Source: Desulfobacterales bacterium (GTDB lineage: Bacteria; Desulfobacterota; Desulfobacteria; Desulfobacterales; JAFDCJ01). Taken from it: 12,579 bases of DNA. The stretch is from contig CP070771.1 in the NCBI GenBank assembly GCA_020345785.1, positions 2,746,153-2,758,731 of the forward strand, in the 5' to 3' direction. The notes below the pieces were generated by a model. That model was not told the DNA's origin. It was given only the letters and a program-made list of their open reading frames with translations, and did no database searches. Positions 1-6,550 of this stretch are shown here, piece by piece (the stretch's first letter is position 1; the number at the start of each line of letters is the position of its first letter). Position numbers and translations under genes: made by a program.

Positions 1-257
1 GTATCCCAGTAGGTGACGCCCCAACGCACGGCCTGCTTCATCATCATCTGGTTGGAGGCAATGTCGAACATACCCCCGAGCGAAAGAATTGAAACATTGA
101 CGCCGCTCTTACCGAACGGGCGTTGTGGAATTTGGTCTGTTTTATCCACCGTTTTTGCCAAATTCTCCGCCGGCGCCAACAGAGAAACTGCACCAGCAAT
201 TCCTGCCGTCTTTAAAAAGTCCCTGCGGGAGAATCGTTTAATGTTTTCCGACACCAT
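1..257 (-). CDS. Tat-exported aldo/keto reductase, copy 1 (partial, C-terminus beyond left edge)
   Basis: This is the N-terminal 85 codons of an aldo/keto reductase; the rest lies beyond the window. It opens with a near-perfect twin-arginine signal (SRRDFLK at residues 10-16, then a short hydrophobic stretch ending in LLAPA), so export of a folded, cofactor-loaded enzyme is expected. The mature part starts with PQRPFGKSG, the usual first strand of the AKR barrel, and reaches GVTYWD, which contains the catalytic-tetrad Asp. It is a close paralogue of the next gene upstream: I count about 46 identities over the 77 residues from SRRDFLK to YWDT. The start is ATG at 257 behind AAGGA. The adjacent GTG at 254 aligns with the GTG start of the paralogue and is an alternative. 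The Fe-S cysteine region seen in copy 2 is not visible here. Family call is secure; substrate unknown. Confidence 0.88.
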   Translation of the reverse strand, partial: MVSENIKRFSRRDFLKTAGIAGAVSLLAPAENLAKTVDKTDQIPQRPFGKSGVNVSILSLGGMFDIASNQMMMKQAVRWGVTYWD

Positions 258-339
258 AATTTGTTCCTTATGTTGCTGTAAAAAGATAAGCCTGAGACTT
301 AAAATCTCAGCGGATAACGTCTTCCTGAGGTCAGCCTTT

Positions 340-427
340 TTTCGCGAAAGCTGATTTCGCGGGTGCCCCGCTGCAAAAAATCGGGATGTAGGCCCAAGCC
401 CCTCCCAAATTCAATATTGCTTGCTCT
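340..427 (-). repeat. REP-like palindromic leader of aldo/keto reductase copy 1
   Basis: This sequence upstream of AKR copy 1 matches, with divergence, the region upstream of AKR copy 2 (1850-1927). The clearest shared part is the stem CGCGA (343-347) and TCGCG (357-361) with a loop of the form aagctgatt. Shared flanking text resembles cccaaattcaatattgctt. The minus strand reads GGGAGGGGCTTGGGCC and then GCGGGG, resembling the GGGAGCGGCTT core of bacterial REP-type palindromes. The rest of the 258-571 gap holds a small hairpin (CTGAGA 292-297 / TCTCAG 305-310) in the AKR1 5' leader, and pyrimidine-rich repeats further up. No protein-coding signal was seen. REP identity is inferred by resemblance only. 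Confidence 0.5.
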
Positions 428-523
428 ATGTTTACCAGCAGGTTTGATTGCCCTTTCTTCCGACTTCCGCATTCCGACTTCCACATTCCCTCTAATGCCT
501 CACCCTCTCACCATCTAACCTTG

Positions 524-563
524 CCTTCCAGCCTCCCAGCTTCCCAGCCTTCTCGCTTCCCAG
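524..563. repeat. Octamer tandem repeat downstream of aldo/keto reductase copy 2
   Basis: Five degenerate 8-base units can be read in phase on the plus strand: ccttccag, cctcccag, cttcccag, ccttctcg and cttcccag. The tract ends 8 bases from the TAG stop of AKR copy 2. Looser C/T-rich sequence of the same type continues leftward to about 470. On the coding (minus) strand it is a purine-rich 3' untranslated region of the form CTGGGAAG. It belongs to the same repeat class as the tracts at 1997-2081, 4091-4208, 9205-9371 and 11617-11651. Confidence 0.8.
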
Positions 564-571
564 CATGTCTG

Positions 572-1777
572 CTACCCCAGCTCCTCAATCGCTTCGCGCA
601 TCAGTTTTCCGATGGCCATTTTTTGAGGGCACTTATGCTCGGCGGGTCCGTAATCCAGACCTTCCATTTGTTGACGAATTCGCAGCGGGATTTTTTGAAA
701 ATGCATCCTGCCCCGATGACGGTCATCATAGCTGCGGGCATACATGAGACAACGCATCACATCGCCGATGGGGATATCAGCGTCAATCGCCGACTGGCAG
801 ATGCTGGTACACCCGCTACAGTAATCCGATATTGTTTCGCGGGCGTATTGCTGCAGCAGGTCGATTTCTTGGGCCGAAAGTTTGGTTTTGTCCTTCGCCG
901 CTGCGATGTTGGACATCAAAAGCGTCATGTTGGGCATCTCGGTACATATGCTGGCAATATTCGGATGCTCCCAAACGGCCTTGAGTTTGGCCTGGGCATC
1001 GGTGAATCCTTTTTTCAGGAATCTTCCGGCCAGTTTGAGTTCGGTCTCGTTGTCCGTTTTTACCTGACCGCCTCCCTGGCTCTTCATGGCCGTCAAACCG
1101 ATTCCCGCCTGCGCACATGCATCCATTGCTCGTCGCATATCATCGGTATGCATCAGTCGATAATTGTAGCGCATCATAATGCCGTCGATCCATCCCAGCT
1201 CAGCAGCTGCCAGCATGCATTCTTCCATGTTCGAATGGGTGCTGAAACCGAAGAGCCGGATTTTGCCTTCGGCCTTCCTCTTTTCCGCCCAGGCTTTCTT
1301 GTCCTGCGTCAGCTCGCTGCTGCTGCTAACGGAGTGCATAAAATAAAGATCAATGTAATCGGTTTGCATGCGTTCCAATGATAGCGCAAGGTCTTCGCTC
1401 ATGCCCTCTGTGCTCCAAGCGTGGGATTTGGTGACCAGAAAAATCCGCTGGCGGTCTGCGGGATACTTCTCAAAATATTTTCCCATGCCCTTTTCGCTTC
1501 TGCCGCCCATGTAGGAATTTGCGGTGTCCCAATAGGTGACACCGCAATTGACGGCCTGTCTCAGCACCAGCATGCTCAGAGAAGTGTTCAGACTGCCGCC
1601 GAATGAGAGGATGGAAACATCGATGCCGGTATTGCCAAACGGGCGTTGGGGGACTCTTTCTGTTGTATCGTCCGCTCCGGCCAGGCGTCCCACCGGAGCC
1701 AGCAACGAGCCCGCACCGACAATTCCGGCGGTCTTTAAAAAGTCCCTGCGCGAGACTCCTTTAAGGTTTATTGGCAC
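572..1777 (-). CDS. Tat-exported aldo/keto reductase with C-terminal Fe-S cysteines, copy 2
   Basis: A complete 401-residue aldo/keto reductase. Residues 1-34 form a Tat signal (SRRDFLK at 9-15, hydrophobic to LLAP). The barrel starts at PQRPFGNTG. The catalytic tetrad is visible as D84, Y89, K117 and H148. MKSQGGG (231-237) matches the MKxxGGG segment of iron-sulfur AKRs. The C-terminal part carries C320, C323 and C327 (CX2CX3C), C343 and a late CP at C383-P384, as in the AKR branch that binds a 4Fe-4S cluster (COG1453-like). The usual phosphate-binding loop near ASICTEMPNMTL (275-286) is atypical, so NADP(H) use is uncertain. The start is GTG at 1777 behind AAGGA ten bases upstream; the stop is TAG. 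It lies downstream of the polyferredoxin, which suggests electron exchange through Fe-S clusters at the membrane. Substrate unknown. Confidence 0.9.
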   Translation of the reverse strand: MPINLKGVSRRDFLKTAGIVGAGSLLAPVGRLAGADDTTERVPQRPFGNTGIDVSILSFGGSLNTSLSMLVLRQAVNCGVTYWDTANSYMGGRSEKGMGKYFEKYPADRQRIFLVTKSHAWSTEGMSEDLALSLERMQTDYIDLYFMHSVSSSSELTQDKKAWAEKRKAEGKIRLFGFSTHSNMEECMLAAAELGWIDGIMMRYNYRLMHTDDMRRAMDACAQAGIGLTAMKSQGGGQVKTDNETELKLAGRFLKKGFTDAQAKLKAVWEHPNIASICTEMPNMTLLMSNIAAAKDKTKLSAQEIDLLQQYARETISDYCSGCTSICQSAIDADIPIGDVMRCLMYARSYDDRHRGRMHFQKIPLRIRQQMEGLDYGPAEHKCPQKMAIGKLMREAIEELG

Positions 1778-1849
1778 AATAATTTGATCCTTATGTTGCT
1801 TTTATGCGTTAAGCAGGGGGCTTAAACTCTTATCAGATAAGTTCTTTCA

Positions 1850-1927
1850 GGAAGAAGCTTCTTCCCGCGACAGCTGATCTCGCGGCTGCAAGCCGCTCCC
1901 ACATTCAATGTTACTCGCTCTTGGTTT
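1850..1927 (-). repeat. REP-like palindromic leader of aldo/keto reductase copy 2
   Basis: Three palindromes lie in series: a perfect 16-base palindrome GGAAGAAGCTTCTTCC (1850-1865), a stem CGCGA/TCGCG (1866-1870 / 1880-1884), and a stem GCGGCT/AGCCGC with a TGC loop (1882-1896). The last two share bases and so compete. The minus strand reads GTGGGAGCGGCTTGCAGCCG, very similar to REP-type repetitive extragenic palindromes. The flanking text is shared with the leader of AKR copy 1, so the duplication covered the leader. Closer to the gene are the palindrome CTTATCAGATAAG (about 1829-1841) and a hairpin TTAAGC (1809-1814) / GCTTAA (1820-1825). Whether these regulate translation or are mobile debris cannot be told. 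Confidence 0.55.
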
Positions 1928-1964
1928 AAAAGCCGATATTTTTTTCCGATTTCTGCATTACTTT

Positions 1965-2135
1965 TATCTCACCTTCTCACCCTCTCAATTTCCCACCTTC
2001 TCCACTTCCCAGCCTCCCGGCTTCCCAGCATCTCTAACCCTCTGCCCTTTGCCCTCTGCGCTATGCTCTATGCTATCTGCTTCACCCTCTTCACCCTCCC
2101 ACCTTCTCATCTTCCCAACCTCTCACCTTCTTCTC
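1965..2135. repeat. Mixed octamer and heptamer tandem repeat tract downstream of polyferredoxin gene
   Basis: This pyrimidine-rich tract begins immediately after the TAG stop at 2136-2138 and fills about half of the 1778-2135 gap. Clear periodic parts are octamers at 1997-2028 (cttctcca, cttcccag, cctcccgg, cttcccag) and heptamers at 2040-2081 (ctctgcc, ctttgcc, ctctgcg, ctatgct, ctatgct, atctgct). The remaining text (about 2082-2130) is a looser mixture of caccctc and ccttctc units. Open frames running through it are low-complexity artefacts. Confidence 0.8.
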
Positions 2136-4085
2136 CTATCCCTGTAATAGCAAAGAATGGTTCCGATCCCGAGATTCCCCGTCGGCCGTCACCCGTATCG
2201 CGCGTTTTCCTGGAACCGGGCATTCATGCTCACATATCCCGCAACCGATGCACCTTGCGGGATCCACATACGGTCTCTGGAGCCGAATCTGAATTTCAAG
2301 CAGGCTGCCGTGCGGCGGCGGGGGGTCAAACGGAAATTCGCTGTCCACTTTGAGACCTCTTTCCCAGTTGCTGATAATGCGGCGCAAACGATCGTCAGAC
2401 GAGGACGAAATTTTACAGTAATAATCACCCGTTGTATATCTGTTCGGCTCAAGGCCTGCGGTCTGAAGCTCTACATAGAAATCATCGGCCTTGGCGACAA
2501 TGAGCTTGGAGCCGACATCGACTGTATCAAACACTTCCCGGGTAATAATTGCCTTGGGACTGACCGGGCAATTTTCCTGACAGACGATGCAAGGCCTTTC
2601 CATGGCCCACGGTAGGCAGCGTCCCCTGTCGATGAAAGCGGTGCCGATTTTGATGGGTCCGCGGTCGGCAAAATTGTTGCGGCCCATGCGTTCATCCAAA
2701 CTGATGGGCCGAATGGCCGCCGTCGGGCATAGATTGCCGCACGCAATGCAATTGAACTGGCATCCGCTGGTACCGATGCGGAAATTAAGGGTCGGGGTCC
2801 AAAGCCCTTCCAAGCCCCCTGCCGGGCCGGCCGGGTGAATTACGTTGGTCGGACAGATGCGCATACACTGACCGCACTTAATGCAGCGGGAAAGAAACTC
2901 AATTTCCGCCAAAGCACCCGGCGGACGAACGACAGCAGGATTCCAGTTGGGCCCCAGCGCTCCGCTTACCCGCAGCATCGGGATGACCGCGGCGCCGGAT
3001 ACCGTTGCCGTCAAAAATTGGCGGCGGGACAGATCCGTCCCCGGAATCTCGCCGGTTGCCGAGGGCGTGTTCTGATAAGTCATCAATCCGTGCCGGCAGT
3101 CATTCAGACAATTGACACATAACACGCACTCGACGGACCTGATCCGAGTGGTTGGGCTGCAGGCACCCTCGCAGTGTTTTTCACAAATGTGACACTCGGC
3201 GCATTCATCACTGATTTTGCCGATTCGCCACAATGAAAAACGACTCAGCACCCCAAACAGAGCGCCGGCCGGACATAGAAAACGGCAGTAAAAGCGCGGT
3301 ATCACCAGATTCAACAATACTGCGCTTGTAAACACCAATGCAATCAACCAAGTGCCGTCATACAAGCGAGGGGCGGTTGAAAGTTGCAGGGCGGTCCTGT
3401 CGATGAGCGGCAGGATAATCAGATTAAATGAGCGGTAGACGAGCGGGATCGGGTCCAGCAAACCGATTTGAAGCGATGCGGCGGATGTCTGATGGTCTTT
3501 GAAGCCGGTGCTCAGCAGCAGCCACAGGGCGGTGAAGAGCAAGAACCACAAAGTCGCTTTTCTGAGGTTCCAGCGTTTATGGCGAATGGTCCTGATAATG
3601 ACGGTTGCCAGTACGAATAAAATCAGAACCGCGAAAAGCCTCTGGTTGGTTGCGGGTGAACGAAAGAGATCTACCGCCAATTCCAGGGCTGAAATGGTCA
3701 ACAGAAAAACCAGAATCCAGTACTTGATCGATTGGGTCGGACGATAGCGGTTGAGTTTTATTTTGCCGGCTACTGATTTTTTGCGGTTGACCACAAATCC
3801 AAAAAATTGATGAATGGCGCCGAAGGGACATACCCATCCGCAGAAAAATCGGCCCAGGATGATGGTCAGGACAACTGTCGCAAGGCCCCACAGCAGACCG
3901 GCGTACAGGGTGCGGGTGCTCAGCAAAGTTGCCAGGCCTACCAGTGGATCCAATTCAATGATCCAGTTCACGGGCCAGCCGCGCAGCTGCCACCACTGGT
4001 CTCCAAGGGTGGTGACCACGCAAAACCAGATGAAAACAATGAAAAAGAAAATCTGACAGATTCGGCGGGTGGTTACGATTCTCAT
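2136..4085 (-). CDS. Membrane polyferredoxin, NapH-like/NapG-like fusion with internal Tat motif
   Basis: A 649-residue protein with two halves. Residues 1-340 look like NapH/YccM-type membrane ferredoxins. Several hydrophobic segments (about 9-25, 59-77, 121-138, 149-165, 177-192, 245-262) carry the paired motifs C82xxxC86P and C267xxxC271P, followed by cysteine clusters C295/298/301/305/309 and C320/323/326/330. At 353-359 comes SRRQFLT plus a hydrophobic stretch (TVSGAAVIPML), a twin-arginine signal at the point where a separate NapG/MauM-type protein would begin. The second half holds further clusters: C401/404/407/411, C442/446/449/453, C490/499/502/506 and C612/615/618/622. It probably passes electrons between the quinone pool and a partner outside the membrane; the exported AKRs are the obvious candidates by context. 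Start ATG, with no good Shine-Dalgarno; stop TAG. Direction of electron flow is not determinable. Confidence 0.88.
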   Translation of the reverse strand: MRIVTTRRICQIFFFIVFIWFCVVTTLGDQWWQLRGWPVNWIIELDPLVGLATLLSTRTLYAGLLWGLATVVLTIILGRFFCGWVCPFGAIHQFFGFVVNRKKSVAGKIKLNRYRPTQSIKYWILVFLLTISALELAVDLFRSPATNQRLFAVLILFVLATVIIRTIRHKRWNLRKATLWFLLFTALWLLLSTGFKDHQTSAASLQIGLLDPIPLVYRSFNLIILPLIDRTALQLSTAPRLYDGTWLIALVFTSAVLLNLVIPRFYCRFLCPAGALFGVLSRFSLWRIGKISDECAECHICEKHCEGACSPTTRIRSVECVLCVNCLNDCRHGLMTYQNTPSATGEIPGTDLSRRQFLTATVSGAAVIPMLRVSGALGPNWNPAVVRPPGALAEIEFLSRCIKCGQCMRICPTNVIHPAGPAGGLEGLWTPTLNFRIGTSGCQFNCIACGNLCPTAAIRPISLDERMGRNNFADRGPIKIGTAFIDRGRCLPWAMERPCIVCQENCPVSPKAIITREVFDTVDVGSKLIVAKADDFYVELQTAGLEPNRYTTGDYYCKISSSSDDRLRRIISNWERGLKVDSEFPFDPPPPHGSLLEIQIRLQRPYVDPARCIGCGICEHECPVPGKRAIRVTADGESRDRNHSLLLQG

Positions 4086-4090
4086 GGTAT

Positions 4091-4139
4091 GGCTTCAAAG
4101 TTTCAAAGTTCAGGGTTCTGGGTTTAACGTTCAAGGATT
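4091..4139. repeat. Heptamer tandem repeat, GTTC type
   Basis: Seven degenerate 7-base units run on the plus strand: ggcttca, aagtttc, aaagttc, agggttc, tgggttt, aacgttc and aaggatt. The tract ends 5 bases upstream of the polyferredoxin start codon, so on the minus strand it forms the leader of that gene and probably explains the absence of a recognisable ribosome-binding site. Minus-strand units read GAACCCT and GAACTTT. Confidence 0.7.
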
Positions 4140-4180
4140 AGGTATCTGCTATACGATTCATATCGCCGCCATCTTTTACA

Positions 4181-4208
4181 CTCTGCTCTTTGCCCTTGGC
4201 GCTCTGCG
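4181..4208. repeat. Heptamer tandem repeat, CTCTGCC type, abutting a TAG stop
   Basis: Four 7-base units (ctctgct, ctttgcc, cttggcg, ctctgcg) lie end to end and touch the TAG stop codon of the DUF362 gene at 4209-4211. The units match those at 2040-2081 and 11617-11651. Confidence 0.75.
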
Positions 4209-5201
4209 CTAGAGCGACAATTCCACCGGATTCAACGACCGGTAGTCGGCCGTTCCGACGCCGGCCGCTTCCGCTTTGCCGATGTAAGCAAGCTCGCTTG
4301 GGGATCTTTCAAGCAACGTCGCTCCAAAAGCGTCGGCCGCCACCTGGTCGGTGCTGACGATCATGGTATTGGTTGGTTTAAGATCCGACAAGGAGCCGCC
4401 GGTGGGTCCGTTGGTCATCATGCTTGCGGTGCCGTCCAGAACCACCAGCGTCGGGCGGATCATCAGGGCCAGTTCGGTAATTATGGTGTTTATGTCCTGG
4501 TGAAAGATATTACGCCGCCCGCCCAGCAGACCGTACCAGTTTTTCATGGTCAGGGAAGCACCGCTGCGATGGTGGTCTTTGACCGGGGCCAGTCCGATGA
4601 CTTTGGTGATATTCTTTAAAGGCTCCAAAAGAACCGGCCAACTCCGGATCAGGCGTCCTTCCGGTACGCTATACGCTTTAAATACTTCGGGAGTCGGCAA
4701 AATAAGCACTGCACCCGCCCCGCGGGCGGCCTCCATGATTCCGCTTAGGGCAAAACAACTGCTCGGATCATTGATGGGATTATCCGTAACCGCCACCGAT
4801 GCGGCTCCGGCCTGTAAACAAAGCCGGGTCATTTCCGATACGACGTCGGGATGGGTCGTCGCTGAAATCATGGGTGGGGCTGCAAAAGCGGCATTGACTT
4901 TGAGCAAAACGCGATCTTTTTTTTTGACAAAAGATTCAATACCGCCCAGCGCCTTTAAAGCTGAACTCAAGGTGGCACGTCGGTCACTGCCCCGAACGAC
5001 GGCCATTTTGGGATTCAGATCGGCTATTGAAAAATCCAGCAGGCCGGTGTCCGACCTTGTTGTGACGAATGGAGCAGGTCCGCTGGTATCATGAAACCAC
5101 AGCCCGGCGGTGCAGGCCGCAGCCAGGGCGGCTCCGGCCTTGGCCGAGCGTGTCAGAAATTGGCGTCGATTCATACCGTTTTTATCCTGGTCAGAATTCA
5201 C
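4209..5201 (-). CDS. Tat-signal DUF362 domain protein
   Basis: A 330-residue protein starting with a twin-arginine signal (NRRQFLT at 11-17, then AKAGAALAAACTAGLWF). The body matches the DUF362 family: RVLLKVN at 97-103, THPDVV at 116-121, VKDHHRSGASLTMKNWYG at 197-214, an aspartate-rich VVLDGT at 243-248, GPTGGS near 255-260, and STDQVAADAFGA near 273-284. The biochemical role of DUF362 is not established; members are often found beside or fused to ferredoxin domains, and here it sits immediately upstream of a polyferredoxin gene. The GTG start at 5201 has GAGG six bases upstream and overlaps the preceding gene by 11 bases, which implies translational coupling. An in-frame ATG at 5174, with AGGA about 10 bases before it, would give a more typical short Tat signal and cannot be excluded. 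Stop TAG, followed directly by heptamer repeats. Confidence 0.85.
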   Translation of the reverse strand: MNSDQDKNGMNRRQFLTRSAKAGAALAAACTAGLWFHDTSGPAPFVTTRSDTGLLDFSIADLNPKMAVVRGSDRRATLSSALKALGGIESFVKKKDRVLLKVNAAFAAPPMISATTHPDVVSEMTRLCLQAGAASVAVTDNPINDPSSCFALSGIMEAARGAGAVLILPTPEVFKAYSVPEGRLIRSWPVLLEPLKNITKVIGLAPVKDHHRSGASLTMKNWYGLLGGRRNIFHQDINTIITELALMIRPTLVVLDGTASMMTNGPTGGSLSDLKPTNTMIVSTDQVAADAFGATLLERSPSELAYIGKAEAAGVGTADYRSLNPVELSL

Positions 5202-6213
5202 CGGCTACCTCACGTATTTGATTAATGAATTGAATTGCCAGTTCAGCGGCTTGATCCCGGGTAGCCGCCTCCCGGACACCTGCCATAAACGGGCCATAGG
5301 AAAAAACCACCTCATAGGTGTCTAAAATCTCAATCTGGCGGGCATTCTCGATCGGCAATTGCTGCTCGAGCGCTTGCCCGCCGAAGTTCAGTAGAAAATT
5401 TTCATATTCGGCTGCCAATGCCTCTGCTTCGCCGGGAGTTTGGCGGCGGGAGAGATAGGCCATCAGCGTTTCTCCGTTTAGGCGGTATTCCGCCGTATAC
5501 ACCCGATTCAGGCGGTCAAAACCAAACGCATCCGCTGCTACCAATGCGATGCTGTCTTTTACGAGACCCTTGGGGGGGAACAGGTCCTGTTCGGCCATCG
5601 TGATTTTTTCGGTCGGCGTGTTGCGAACAAAAGCCGCGGCGAGCATTTCCATGGGTTGCATCACCTGAGCGGATGCTTCGGAGGCGATCAATTCTAAGTA
5701 AAAGCGGCCATGCACCAGAAAAATGGCATTGGGCGACCGATAGGCGTACTGGGTCAATTCCAGCGATTCGGCGTTCTCCCTGCGCTGAGCGCTGAACACT
5801 GCAAACGCGTTTTGGCCATTGCCCATGTCATACACAAAGGCCTCTATCCACCGATCGGATGCTCCCTCGTCATCCTTGAAACGCTGACTGACCAGCCGCT
5901 TGAAGCCGGCGGACAAGTATAGCTCGGCTTTTCCGTTGATTTTATCCGAAAGATTGTCGGCGTCAAAGTCCTCCGGGGCCGTAAGGGGATTCAGACCTTG
6001 CGGCAAGGGACTGAAGGCCTCAAGCGCAGACGGCGGGGAGGGCCGGTTTTGCCGGTCGGCCGACGGCCAGATGTCATTCCCTGACAAAATCGCCGGATTG
6101 TGACGGCTTTGAGTTATGATTAAGCCCACCACGATAACGACCAGCAAGGATAAAATGACGACACTCAAAACCGTTTGCCGTCGACTGTGGTTTCTATTGT
6201 CCCGAATCACCAT
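5191..6213 (-). CDS. Membrane-anchored DUF6599-like protein
   Basis: A 340-residue protein with one N-terminal membrane segment (about 15-34, VLSVVILSLLVVIVVGLIIT) preceded by Arg-rich residues, so a cytoplasmic N-terminus and external body are predicted. The body has LSDKINGKAELYLSAGF at 88-104, matching the YINGxAELYLxYGF signature I associate with DUF6599, followed by a repeated-looking alpha/beta fold (DMGNGQNAFAVFSAQRR, EVVFSYGPFMAGV). No catalytic motif is recognisable. It is the first gene after the promoter at 6363-6391 and overlaps the DUF362 gene, so it is probably an accessory subunit of the redox cluster. Start ATG at 6213; AGAGGA touches the ATG, so the adjacent GTG (6210) may be used instead. 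SRRQTVL near the N-terminus resembles a Tat box but precedes a long, very hydrophobic anchor. The DUF assignment is from memory of the motif. Confidence 0.7.
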   Translation of the reverse strand: MVIRDNRNHSRRQTVLSVVILSLLVVIVVGLIITQSRHNPAILSGNDIWPSADRQNRPSPPSALEAFSPLPQGLNPLTAPEDFDADNLSDKINGKAELYLSAGFKRLVSQRFKDDEGASDRWIEAFVYDMGNGQNAFAVFSAQRRENAESLELTQYAYRSPNAIFLVHGRFYLELIASEASAQVMQPMEMLAAAFVRNTPTEKITMAEQDLFPPKGLVKDSIALVAADAFGFDRLNRVYTAEYRLNGETLMAYLSRRQTPGEAEALAAEYENFLLNFGGQALEQQLPIENARQIEILDTYEVVFSYGPFMAGVREAATRDQAAELAIQFINQIREVAGEF

Positions 6214-6253
6214 TCCTCTAAATTTATCGGAAATCTTGGCAGAAATACCCAGT

Positions 6254-6337
6254 GAAACAACTTGCTCGCCGAAAGGTGAAAGAGCCGCTCGGCCTCCGGG
6301 GAACGAAGGCTTTTGGGGATGCCGTTAAGAGTTGTTT
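6254..6337. ncRNA. Candidate structured element in divergent leader region
   Basis: An AU-rich outer stem, AAACAACTT (6255-6263) with GAGTTGTTT (6329-6337), encloses two inner helices: CGCC-GAAA-GGTG (6267-6278), extended by GCT/AGC, and CGGCCTCC (6290-6297) with GGGG-at-GCCG (6315-6324). The result is a three-way junction capped by a GNRA tetraloop. The three G-U pairs exist only if the plus strand is the RNA, yet the best nearby promoter would transcribe it on the minus strand, as leader of the DUF6599-DUF362 operon. It does not clearly match a known riboswitch class. It could instead be a dispersed palindromic repeat. The rest of the 6214-6550 gap holds the two promoters and a second hairpin. 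Confidence 0.35.
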
Positions 6338-6362
6338 GGAACCCTGCATGATACAACGTGTT

Positions 6363-6391
6363 ATCATAATGAAAAGGATGTCAGGTGTCAA
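6363..6391 (-). promoter_or_regulatory. Sigma70-type promoter of the redox operon
   Basis: On the minus strand the -35 box is TTGACA (6386-6391) and the -10 box is TATGAT (6363-6368), with a 17-base spacer. This is close to the consensus. The predicted transcription start is near 6356, giving a leader of about 140 nucleotides before the DUF6599-like gene. Confidence 0.7.
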
Positions 6392-6408
6392 TTGGAAAGT
6401 GAAAAACC

Positions 6409-6436
6409 TTGACCATTCAGGTATCGGTATTATTGT
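6409..6436 (+). promoter_or_regulatory. Possible sigma70-type promoter of the rhomboid gene
   Basis: The plus strand reads TTGACC (6409-6414), a 16-base spacer, then TATTGT (6431-6436). It is back to back with the minus-strand promoter, the two -35 boxes being 17 bases apart, so one regulator could affect both. The -10 box is weak, and TTGTAA two bases further on is an alternative. Confidence 0.4.
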
Positions 6437-6486
6437 AAATCATGCGGTTGTAAAACTGCTAGGTAATATTCTTATCAACCTCCTTA

Positions 6487-6514
6487 TCAGGGTGGTCTTC
6501 CCCGGCCACCCTGA
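6487..6514 (+). promoter_or_regulatory. Hairpin in the leader of the rhomboid gene
   Basis: A perfect 9-base stem, TCAGGGTGG (6487-6495) and CCACCCTGA (6506-6514), has a 10-base loop and lies 36 bases before the rhomboid start codon. No U-run follows on either strand, so it is not an ordinary terminator. It could shape translation or mRNA stability. The only Shine-Dalgarno-like sequence (GGAAG, 6526-6530) lies about 20 bases from the ATG, unusually far. Confidence 0.45.
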
Positions 6515-6550
6515 AACATATTAAAGGAAGATTACCATCTCGCAACACCC

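Noticed and set aside
428..1381. Plus-strand 317-codon open frame
   Set aside because: It runs through the C/T octamer tract and then antisense to the well-supported AKR copy 2; low complexity at its start and no recognisable domain.
524..2081. Repeat tracts as CRISPR arrays
   Set aside because: Units are 7-8 bases, degenerate and contiguous, with no spacers and no cas genes.
1908..2353. Plus-strand short open frames rich in Ser, Pro and Leu
   Set aside because: They are translations of the pyrimidine repeat tract and the antisense of the polyferredoxin gene.
6111..6213. Tat signal in the DUF6599-like protein (SRRQTVL)
   Set aside because: The following segment is a long, strongly hydrophobic helix with no cleavage site, and Thr replaces the usual Phe of the motif; a simple Sec-type anchor is more likely.
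6254..6337. Identification of the structured element as a c-di-GMP-I (GEMM) riboswitch
   Set aside because: The GAAA-capped helix and three-way layout are similar, but the conserved junction sequences of that class (such as CAAAGCC after the first helix) are not matched well enough to name it.
6116..6524. Short plus-strand open frames in the divergent region (6116-6328, 6252-6524)
   Set aside because: They cover the promoter and hairpin sequences, have no ribosome-binding site and no recognisable domain.
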